Shown: one piece after another, positions 1 through 5,621 of the stretch | How positions within the stretch are numbered: position 1 is the first letter of the stretch | How the letters are laid out: each line of letters starts with the position of its first letter | Source of the DNA: Scatosoma sp045632625 | GTDB taxonomy: Bacteria > Bacillota > Clostridia > Christensenellales > Borkfalkiaceae | Direction: 5' to 3' | NCBI GenBank assembly: GCA_045632625.1 | Contig: JAZQWZ010000158.1 | Location: 1-5,621, forward strand | DNA: 5,621 nt | Program-made: the position numbers and the translations under genes | The notes under the pieces: generated by a model | Database searches by the model: none | Told to the model about the DNA's origin: nothing | Seen by the model: only the letters and a program-made list of their open reading frames with translations

Positions 1-1615
1 CCTGCGCGGACAGGGTAGCGGTGTAGGACCGGGTACGGTAATTTTCTACGTGATGATGATGTCAGTACTCGCTTGCGTGACGCGGTATTGTCAGCGAATT
101 GCCGTGGCGGTTCGTTATTACGTTTCTCGCCGTCAGCCTACTCGGAAACGCGTAATGGTTGTTGGCGGCGGCGAGGCGGGTGCGATGCTGATTAAGGAAA
201 TGCAATCGTCTAACAAAATTGCCTATCAACCCGTGTGTATTGCCGACGATAACCTGCGCAAAGTGGGAATGTACGTTTGCGACGTAAAGGTAGCGGGTAC
301 GACCTACGACGTAAAGCGTTTGGTGGAAGAATACCACGTGGAAGAAATATTTATCACCATTCCGTCGCTGGATAAAAAGACGCTTAGTCAAATTGTTTCG
401 CGTTGTCAGCAGTGCGGTTGCCCCGTGCGTATTTTGCCTGGTATTTATCAGCTTGCTACGGGCAACGTAACTGTTTCCGCGCTCCGTGAAGTAGAAATCA
501 GCGATTTGCTTGGGCGCGAGCAAGTACAGGTTAATTTGGACGAAGTGATGGGATATATCGAAAACAAAACGGTACTCGTTACGGGCGGCGGCGGTTCTAT
601 CGGCGGTGAGCTTTGCCGTCAAATAGCCGCGCATAACCCCAAAACGCTTATCATTTTGGATATCTATGAAAATAATGCGTATGAAATTGAGCAAGAACTC
701 AAACGCAAACGTCCTAATTTACAAGTATTGACCTTGATTGCAAACGTGCGCGAAGGGAAAAAGATACGCGACGTATTTGATAAATACCGTCCGCAAATCG
801 TGTTCCACGCGGCGGCGCATAAGCACGTACCGCTGATGGAAAGCAGTCCTTGCGAAGCGGTGAAAAATAACGTGTTCGGTACGTGGAACGTTGCTAAATA
901 CGCAGACGAATTTAAGGTGGAAACGTTTGTGCTTATCTCTACGGATAAAGCGGTAAACCCCACCAACATTATGGGTGCGACGAAACGTATTTGCGAAATG
1001 CTCATTCAAACCATCGGTAAAAATAGCAAGCATACCAAATTTGTTGCGGTGCGTTTCGGGAACGTGCTTGGCTCGAACGGTTCGGTAATTCCGTTATTCC
1101 GTCAGCAAATCCAAGAAGGCGGACCCGTTACCGTTACGCATAAGGATATTATCCGCTATTTCATGACGATTCCCGAAGCCGTGTCGCTGGTGTTGCAAGC
1201 AGGCGCGTATGCAAAAGGCGGGCAAATTTTTGTGCTGGATATGGGCGAGCCGGTAAAAATTTATGATTTGGCGTATAACTTAATTAAGCTTTCGGGGTTA
1301 GAGCCCAACGTGGATATCGATATTGTTTGCACAGGCTTGCGTCCTGGGGAAAAATTATACGAAGAACGCTTAATGAAGGAAGAAGGTTTGCAATCTACAC
1401 CCAACGGACTTATCAACATCGCCCGTCCTATTCCTTTGGACGAAACACAGTTTTTTGCTACGTTGGAAACGCTTTGCGAGCAAGCGTTTGCGGAAACGGA
1501 CGATATGAAACAATCGGTGAAAGCGCTTGTGCCGACCTATACCATTGATAAACGCGATGTTTTGGCGGACTTTTTCAAAAGTCAGGAAGCGCAAACGGAC
1601 GGACAAGTAGGATAA
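1..1615 (+). CDS. UDP-sugar 4,6-dehydratase, CapD/PglF/WbpM-type (5' end cut by window)
   Basis: This is a large membrane-anchored nucleotide-sugar dehydratase that would convert a UDP-N-acetylhexosamine (usually UDP-GlcNAc) to the 4-keto-6-deoxy sugar for surface glycans. The frame is open to the left edge, with its first full codon at base 2. The GTG-ATG-ATG-ATG run at 50-61 is therefore probably not the start: the residues around it look like the last membrane helix. The usual family length of 600-670 implies roughly 70-130 residues lie upstream. Numbering from base 50, a first Rossmann-like domain has GGGEAG at 39-44, followed by the linker EISDLLGRE. The extended SDR domain starts at TGGGGSIG (178-185). 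The catalytic segment STDKAVNPTNIMGATKR has D299, K300, M308 and K312. Met in place of the SDR Tyr (MxxxK) is typical of the large class in this family. RFGNVLGSNGS (from 335) and TGLRPGEKLYEE (from 428) are further signatures. No terminator separates it from the next gene. Family assignment is firm; the exact sugar substrate is inferred. Confidence 0.93.
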   Translation, partial: LRGQGSGVGPGTVIFYVMMMSVLACVTRYCQRIAVAVRYYVSRRQPTRKRVMVVGGGEAGAMLIKEMQSSNKIAYQPVCIADDNLRKVGMYVCDVKVAGTTYDVKRLVEEYHVEEIFITIPSLDKKTLSQIVSRCQQCGCPVRILPGIYQLATGNVTVSALREVEISDLLGREQVQVNLDEVMGYIENKTVLVTGGGGSIGGELCRQIAAHNPKTLIILDIYENNAYEIEQELKRKRPNLQVLTLIANVREGKKIRDVFDKYRPQIVFHAAAHKHVPLMESSPCEAVKNNVFGTWNVAKYADEFKVETFVLISTDKAVNPTNIMGATKRICEMLIQTIGKNSKHTKFVAVRFGNVLGSNGSVIPLFRQQIQEGGPVTVTHKDIIRYFMTIPEAVSLVLQAGAYAKGGQIFVLDMGEPVKIYDLAYNLIKLSGLEPNVDIDIVCTGLRPGEKLYEERLMKEEGLQSTPNGLINIARPIPLDETQFFATLETLCEQAFAETDDMKQSVKALVPTYTIDKRDVLADFFKSQEAQTDGQVG

Positions 1616-1618
1616 TTT

Positions 1619-1624
1619 AAGGGG
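1619..1624 (+). promoter_or_regulatory. Ribosome binding site for the 904-residue fusion gene
   Basis: AAGGGG lies four bases (AAAT) before the ATG at 1629, within the 13-base gap after the dehydratase stop. The spacing is short. The next in-frame ATG (1662, codon 12) has no better site, so 1629 is the preferred start. The tight gap implies co-transcription with the dehydratase gene. Confidence 0.6.
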
Positions 1625-1628
1625 AAAT

Positions 1629-4343
1629 ATGGTTTTATTCTTGCGAAAAAAATGCATACGAATGCAGGAAAAAGCGTGGTTGCAAGCGTTGCAACGCTTT
1701 TTATCGGGCCGCCTGTTTTTGGCGGTCTTAACTGCTTTGGTGATGATTTCGCAAGCTTTTGGGCTGGATATGCTTGGCATCACGGCGCTTTGTTTGACAG
1801 TGGTGTTCGTATGTTGGTTTGGTAAAGATACTACGCCGGCTATTCCTGCCGTATGTTTGATTTTATTTTGCGTGTCACTAAAAAACAGTCCTTGGGCGAT
1901 GGCATCCGCGCCTGTTTTTGGGAAATGGTGGCTGACAACGGGCGAACCAGCACCGCTATTTACCTCGAATGCGTTTTGGATTTTTGTTTTGATTTTCGGT
2001 TCGATGATTGTGTTGTCGGCAATTTTCCGTATGGTACTTTTCGGCAATATGCGCAAGGTATATAAGCGCAACACGGTGTTTGTCGGTATCGTTTGTTTAA
2101 GCGTTTCGTTTTTGCTTGGCGGCATATTTTCCGCAAGTTGGCAAATCGACGATTTGTGGTCGGGCTTTTTACAAGCGGCAACGTTTTTCTTTATTTACTT
2201 ATTTTTTGCTGCTACGCTGGATGAAAAACAGTGTACGCTCGATTACATAGCCGACGTAATGCTTTGCGGTTTGTGCTGTATGCTTACGGCGATTGTATGT
2301 GCGTATAGTCGCAGTATTCCCTTTTTTAAAAAATATCCCGCTTTACAGCAAAACCTTTCAGGTGCTTTGGAACTGCTTATCGTAGCAGGCTGGGGCGGCA
2401 GCAATGCCATCGGGCTGTATATATCTTTAACGCTTTGCGCTTGCTTTTATAAAATGTCGAAAGCCAAGCAAAAGCACAAATGGATATGGAGCGTAATTTT
2501 GTTTGTTGCGCTTATCGCCACGGTGCTTTCGCTGTGCCGCACAGCAATTCTTGTAAGCGGTGTAATTTTCATTGCCGGCAGTGTTTGTTTGCTGTGCGAT
2601 AAGGACAATCGTTCGCATATACTTTTTACCATACTTGCGTACATGGTACCCCTTATTTTCATAATTGCATATAAATATGACTATATTTTGACGAATTTCA
2701 TACAGCCTTGGACGCAAGGGGATTTAAATCAAATTTTCACGGGCCGTATCGACATTTGGAAACGGTACGTGGAATATTTCAAGCAAAACCCTATTTTTGG
2801 TGCAGGGTTTCTTGCGGACAAAGAAGCGTGGGTTTCCAACGAATTCGTAGACGCAGAGGGCGGTTTGAATATGTTTGCCGTTTCCGCGCACAACATTTTA
2901 TTACAGGCGCTTGGCGGCAGCGGCATCGTTGGTTTGCTTTGCTTAACGCTTCACTTGGCGTCCGTGATTTGGCTTGTTTGTAAGCATCGCTCGATGCCGC
3001 AAATTTTCTTCTCGCTTGCCCTTGGCGCGTTCTTGATTATGTGCATGGTGGATACGGTGTTTTACGCTACGCAATTCACCTTTTTGTATTTGTTTATCGT
3101 GCTTGGCTTGCAGTGCAACGTGCGCCGTTTGGACATTGAAAAACGAGAAGCAGAGCTCGCGAAAAAGGATAAAGACGAAACGTACAAACCGCGTGTAGTA
3201 TTTCCTTACGTAGAAGCAGGCTTGGGACATATTATGCCGATGCGTTCGCTCGCCGATGCCTTTGAAAAGAAATACGGCGATAGATGTCAAGTAATACGTT
3301 CCCATTTCTTTACGGAAAGTAATTCTTGGAGTTTGCAACGCTTTGAGCACGTGTTAAAACGCGGCGCAACGAGCTATGCGAAAACTTCTTCGACAAGCCG
3401 TTTACATATGTTTCTTATGCACGTTTTTGCGCCGTGGATTGCTCCGCGCGCGATTATGGACTGGTACGTAATCGGTGCGGGCAGGGCGGCGCGTAAGCAT
3501 TTGCAAACGCTGGATGCGGACATGGTAGTCAGTACGCACTGGGCGACGTCCTATTATGCGGAAAACACCTTGCCAAAACCTATCAACGTTTCCTACGTAC
3601 CCGACGCACAAATTGTGGAATTTTGCCGTTATCCGTCGGACGCAGTGCTCATTTCCAAACGCCCTGGGTACGAACGCGCCCTCAAAAAGCATAAACATAG
3701 ATTTCACGAAAACAACTTGTTTTTCGTGCCGTTTGCCATTCGCGGCGAGGCGTTAAAGATAGAGCAGGACAAGCGCGCGTTGCGTAAAAAATTCGGTTTG
3801 GACGAAGAGAAAATCACGGTCATTTTAATGGAAGGCGGTTATGGGTATGGAAAGCTGGAAGAGCTTGCCGCCTGTTTCATTCAAGAAGATTTACCTATCA
3901 ATTTAATTGTTGTTTGCGGAAAAAACCAAGAAGCATACGAGCGTTTGCGCGCGTTGCCGATAGGGGCAAACACAAAAATACGCATCGATGCTATGTGCGA
4001 ACCGCTTACCTATTTGGCGGCGTCCGACGTGCTGGTGGGCAAAGGCGGAGCGTCCACGCTTGCAGAAGCAACGTATTTTGGCTTAGCGATGCTCGTTAAC
4101 CGCTTTTCGACGGTTGTGGAAAAGAATAATGCGGAATATTATATCCACCACGTACAAAACGCGCTGGGGATAACGCAAACGCCGATGGTGTTGGACAAGA
4201 TAAAAGCTTGGTGTGAAGATAATACGGAGCTTTTGCAAATGCAAGAAAACGCGCGAAGGGAAAAGCAAAATTACGGCAGTGAAAAAACCGCGGATTTGTT
4301 GTATCAATTACTTGCAAAACGCTATCCGTCTTTGAAAGAATAA
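1629..4343 (+). CDS. Fusion protein: O-antigen ligase/polymerase-like membrane domain + MurG/MGDG-synthase-like glycosyltransferase
   Basis: This is one uninterrupted 904-residue frame with two modules. Residues 1 to about 495 form a polytopic membrane protein with about 12 hydrophobic segments (for example 27-45, 47-65, 115-138, 148-168, 178-198, 206-226, 284-304, 330-350). A large loop from about 351 to 420 leads into the Wzy_C/WaaL-type signature: GRIDIWKRYVEYF from 372, NPIFGAGF at 387-394, and AHNILLQALGGSGIVG at 420-435 with H421. LCRTA around R304 fits the conserved SR-type arginine of these families. Such proteins polymerise or ligate lipid-linked glycans on the outer membrane face. 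A charged linker (about 496-520) leads to a GT-B domain at about 521-900: GLGH at 531-534, EGGYG at 735-739 and GKGGASTLAE at 804-813, as in MurG/MGDG-synthase (GT28) donor-binding domains. This part should be cytoplasmic and transfer a sugar from a nucleotide donor to a lipid or lipid-linked acceptor. No methionine in the linker suggests an internal start. Module families are fairly sure; acceptor and linkage are unknown. Confidence 0.85.
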   Translation: MVLFLRKKCIRMQEKAWLQALQRFLSGRLFLAVLTALVMISQAFGLDMLGITALCLTVVFVCWFGKDTTPAIPAVCLILFCVSLKNSPWAMASAPVFGKWWLTTGEPAPLFTSNAFWIFVLIFGSMIVLSAIFRMVLFGNMRKVYKRNTVFVGIVCLSVSFLLGGIFSASWQIDDLWSGFLQAATFFFIYLFFAATLDEKQCTLDYIADVMLCGLCCMLTAIVCAYSRSIPFFKKYPALQQNLSGALELLIVAGWGGSNAIGLYISLTLCACFYKMSKAKQKHKWIWSVILFVALIATVLSLCRTAILVSGVIFIAGSVCLLCDKDNRSHILFTILAYMVPLIFIIAYKYDYILTNFIQPWTQGDLNQIFTGRIDIWKRYVEYFKQNPIFGAGFLADKEAWVSNEFVDAEGGLNMFAVSAHNILLQALGGSGIVGLLCLTLHLASVIWLVCKHRSMPQIFFSLALGAFLIMCMVDTVFYATQFTFLYLFIVLGLQCNVRRLDIEKREAELAKKDKDETYKPRVVFPYVEAGLGHIMPMRSLADAFEKKYGDRCQVIRSHFFTESNSWSLQRFEHVLKRGATSYAKTSSTSRLHMFLMHVFAPWIAPRAIMDWYVIGAGRAARKHLQTLDADMVVSTHWATSYYAENTLPKPINVSYVPDAQIVEFCRYPSDAVLISKRPGYERALKKHKHRFHENNLFFVPFAIRGEALKIEQDKRALRKKFGLDEEKITVILMEGGYGYGKLEELAACFIQEDLPINLIVVCGKNQEAYERLRALPIGANTKIRIDAMCEPLTYLAASDVLVGKGGASTLAEATYFGLAMLVNRFSTVVEKNNAEYYIHHVQNALGITQTPMVLDKIKAWCEDNTELLQMQENARREKQNYGSEKTADLLYQLLAKRYPSLKE
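1684..1699. repeat. 16-bp perfect palindrome followed by a T run, inside the fusion gene
   Basis: AAGCGTTGCAACGCTT is perfectly self-complementary. As RNA it gives a 6-bp stem with a TGCA loop. The last two bases of the palindrome begin a five-T run (1698-1702), a little over 50 bases into the coding region. It resembles a weak attenuator but encodes ordinary residues (QALQRF), so it may be a chance result of codon use. Confidence 0.35.
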
Positions 4344-4350
4344 ATATAAC

Positions 4351-4374
4351 GCCCCTTGCCAAACGGCAAGGGGC
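4351..4374. terminator. Bidirectional intrinsic terminator between convergent genes
   Basis: GCCCCTTGCC (4351-4360) and GGCAAGGGGC (4365-4374) form a perfect 10-bp GC-rich stem with a four-base AAAC loop. On the + strand the tail is TTCCCTTATCAT, only moderately T-rich. On the - strand it is GTTATATTTATT, also moderately T-rich. The hairpin fills most of the 39-base gap between the + strand fusion gene (stop 4341-4343) and the - strand gene (stop at 4383-4385), so it probably ends transcription from both sides. The imperfect T tracts are the main weakness. Confidence 0.85.
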
Positions 4375-4382
4375 TTCCCTTA

Positions 4383-5291
4383 TCATACAGGCGAAACGTC
4401 CGTAATTTTTTCGTTGGTTATCGTTATTTGAAAATAGCGCACTTGGTACAAGCGTTCGGCTTTTTGATATACCAAACCGCAAACGTCGGTTTTGTCGGTT
4501 AACACGACGGATAAAAAATCGCCTAAATAATTCCGCAAGCTATCTTGTTCCGCTTGCATTTCTTCACTGAGCATAGGCAAAAGGTCAGCGCCGATACGCA
4601 CGCTTTCAAAAAACGCATAGGCAAGCATAGCCGTTTTCATATCGCCTTGCAAAGCCGCAGGGCGTATTTGTTTTAAAGTGTATTGTATGCGCGCAAGCGT
4701 GTTTTCCTGCGCTTGCCACTGCGTTTCCGCGACAAATCCAAGCGCATCGGAAATGGGCAGGGTAACGTACAAAATATCGTTGTCTATGCGAAAGGACGAA
4801 GCTCGTTCTTGAAAAACACATTCTCCCTGCTTGGTGTAAATATACAAATGTTCGGGCGATTGAAATAGACAAAAATTCCCCCAAAAAGTAACGTTACAAG
4901 TAGTAAAAGACGGGGGCAGGTACGCAATGATTACATTGTCAACCATTTGGAACGTGGCTTGCACTTCGCCTTGTTGAAAGACGGTTACCACCAAATTTTC
5001 GCAGGTGTTTTGCGTAATAATTTTTAAACGGTTATCGCGCGCAGGGAAGGTGTGCGCGTAAATAGCAAGCGCGTCACCGCAAAGATACACGTCGCAACCG
5101 TCGGGCGGAGTAAATAAAATATCTTCCGTTAAAAAAAAGCAAAGGGGCAGCGCGTTTTGCGGGGTAAAACACACGCAAAGTTTGTCTTTTAGGGACACGG
5201 TAGCAAATTTTTCAAAACTGTCGGTAATGCCAAAGTATGCGCCGTTGACGGTCAAAGCGCAGGTTTGCGCGGATAAAAAATACACTTTCAT
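4383..5291 (-). CDS. Uncharacterised 302-residue cytoplasmic protein
   Basis: I do not recognise a named family. The ATG at 5291-5289 is chosen because it gives the longest frame, opening with a regular strand-like pattern (MKVYFLSAQTCALTVNG). Its ribosome binding site is poor (AAGTAAAG just upstream). The stop is TGA. Residues 1 to about 185 alternate hydrophobic and polar residues with Gly/Pro turns, suggesting a beta-sandwich-like region; TVNGAYFG at 14-21 faintly recalls PEGA-type beta modules. Residues 190-262 look helical. Residues 268-302 look like a closing beta sheet (VCGLVYQ, LYQVRYFQITI, EKITDVSPV), recalling the end of an NTF2-like fold. There is no signal peptide or membrane helix. 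Eleven cysteines (11, 39, 41, 51, 66, 71, 97, 132, 141, 158, 271), without a spaced metal motif, fit a cytoplasmic location. It converges on the polysaccharide operon and diverges from the Myb-like gene. Coding status is likely; fold suggestions are weak inference. Confidence 0.8.
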   Translation of the reverse strand: MKVYFLSAQTCALTVNGAYFGITDSFEKFATVSLKDKLCVCFTPQNALPLCFFLTEDILFTPPDGCDVYLCGDALAIYAHTFPARDNRLKIITQNTCENLVVTVFQQGEVQATFQMVDNVIIAYLPPSFTTCNVTFWGNFCLFQSPEHLYIYTKQGECVFQERASSFRIDNDILYVTLPISDALGFVAETQWQAQENTLARIQYTLKQIRPAALQGDMKTAMLAYAFFESVRIGADLLPMLSEEMQAEQDSLRNYLGDFLSVVLTDKTDVCGLVYQKAERLYQVRYFQITITNEKITDVSPV

Positions 5292-5337
5292 ACTTTACTT
5301 ATATTCTTTTTTTAGAAAAAAATGTATAAAATAAAAA

Positions 5338-5385
5338 AATCCGTCGATAATTTTTTTGCACATTAAAAAAACAGGAGAACGGATT
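5338..5385. repeat. 7-bp inverted repeat flanking the ribosome binding site of the Myb-like gene
   Basis: AATCCGT (5338-5344) is the exact reverse complement of ACGGATT (5379-5385), which ends directly at the ATG. The 34 bases between include the AGGAG site. The arms could pair in the leader RNA or form an operator half-site pair. Seven bases in an AT-rich region is close to what chance allows. Confidence 0.3.
5373..5377 (+). promoter_or_regulatory. Ribosome binding site for the Myb-like gene
   Basis: AGGAG is followed by eight bases and then the ATG at 5386, a near-ideal Shine-Dalgarno arrangement. It fixes the start of the truncated gene at the right edge. Confidence 0.8.
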
Positions 5386-5621
5386 ATGAACAAAATCAAC
5401 GGTTATACGGAAGAAGAAGCCAAAACTTTGGTGGAATATATTAAGGACGGCAAAAGCCGCGGCAAAACGCTTACCTATTTATTTGAAACCTACGGCAGAC
5501 AGTACGGCAGGGCGAAAGGAAGCGTGCGTAATTATTATTACGCGCTGATGAAAAACGCGAACGGCGATCAACGCATCGTACAGCTTTTGGACGGCTCGCA
5601 TTTGTCCGTGGAAAAAATCAG
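5386..5621 (+). CDS. Putative Myb/SANT-like DNA-binding protein (3' end cut by window)
   Basis: Seventy-eight codons are visible before the right edge, with no stop. The strong AGGAG upstream supports the start. The N-terminal part is a helical unit: acidic TEEEAKTLVEYIK (8-20), then GKSRGKTLTYLFETYGRQY (22-40), then GRAKGSVRNYYYALMK (41-56). The order 'Y/W-T-x-E-E', an aromatic core with F33, and a final basic helix with Arg/Lys and an aromatic triplet matches the Myb/SANT-like plan of short Firmicute regulators such as RsfA, though the helix-1 Trp is replaced by Tyr. I infer that it binds DNA, with RGK and RAKGSVRNY as the likely contact surfaces. The residues after 57 (NANGDQRIVQLL) start a second segment whose function is not visible. 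It diverges from the 302-residue gene, so it could regulate itself or that neighbour. Family placement is moderate; the target is unknown. Confidence 0.75.
   Translation, partial: MNKINGYTEEEAKTLVEYIKDGKSRGKTLTYLFETYGRQYGRAKGSVRNYYYALMKNANGDQRIVQLLDGSHLSVEKI

Larger units (their letters stand above)
5292..5385. promoter_or_regulatory. AT-rich divergent promoter region
   Basis: This 94-base gap separates the starts of the - strand 302-residue gene and the + strand Myb-like gene, so it must carry at least one promoter, probably one each way. It is strongly AT-rich with many A and T tracts. Candidate + strand -10 boxes are TATAAA (5325-5330) and GATAAT (5346-5351); neither has a convincing -35 at 16-18 bases. 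On the - strand, TATACA within the same stretch could be a -10. Exact promoters cannot be fixed by eye. Confidence 0.45.

Noticed and set aside
50..61. GTG-ATG-ATG-ATG run as the true start of the dehydratase gene
   Set aside because: The frame is open to the left edge and the upstream residues (GVGPGTVIFYV) continue a plausible membrane helix of this family. There is no ribosome binding site just before 50.
62..694. 210-codon open frame on the - strand
   Set aside because: It is antisense to the conserved dehydratase Rossmann domains and its product shows no family signature, so it is a shadow of the + strand codon bias.
1467..1489. AAACGCTT / AAGCGTTT inverted repeat with a 7-base loop
   Set aside because: It lies inside the conserved coding region of the dehydratase, lacks a following T run, and reuses the AAGCG words common in this genome's codons.
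1707..1727. GCCGCC / GGCGGT hairpin near the start of the fusion gene
   Set aside because: It is short, in coding sequence and has no T tract. It is explained by ordinary codons.
1370..2125. 251-codon open frame on the - strand
   Set aside because: It overlaps both strong + strand genes antisense, has a low-complexity Lys/Thr/Arg-rich composition without recognisable motifs, and has no plausible regulatory context.
4683..4868. 61-codon + strand frame opposite the 302-residue gene
   Set aside because: It has no ribosome binding site and a basic, motif-free product, and it is antisense to a longer, better supported gene.

Overview
The window looks like chromosomal DNA from a low-to-mid GC bacterium, most likely a Clostridia-type Firmicute (gut lineage). 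This is inference from three things: the gene types, short gene spacing with GGGG/AGGAG-type ribosome binding sites, and a short Myb/SANT-like regulator resembling proteins I associate with Clostridia. No rRNA, tRNA, CRISPR array or insertion sequence is visible.

Positions 1-4343 (+ strand) are the tail of a surface-polysaccharide operon. The first gene, cut by the left edge, is a large membrane-type UDP-sugar 4,6-dehydratase of the CapD/PglF/WbpM family. It would make a UDP-4-keto-6-deoxy sugar, the precursor of rare amino or deoxy sugars. After 13 bases comes a 904-residue protein that appears to join two enzymes in one polypeptide. The N-terminal half is a polytopic O-antigen ligase/polymerase-like (Wzy_C/WaaL-type) membrane domain, and the C-terminal half is a cytoplasmic MurG/MGDG-synthase-like (GT28-type) glycosyltransferase. 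Together they suggest precursor synthesis, sugar transfer to a lipid carrier, and polymerisation or ligation outside the membrane. The two-domain fusion is the most notable item here.

Positions 4344-4382 hold a perfect 10-bp hairpin between convergent genes, a likely two-way terminator. Positions 4383-5291 (- strand) encode an unrecognised 302-residue protein: beta-rich N-terminal part, alpha+beta C-terminal part, no signal peptide and no membrane segment.

Positions 5292-5385 are an AT-rich divergent promoter region with a 7-bp inverted repeat around the next ribosome binding site. From 5386 a small Myb/SANT-like putative DNA-binding protein begins and runs off the right edge. The polysaccharide operon and the 4383-5621 pair are probably separate transcription units.
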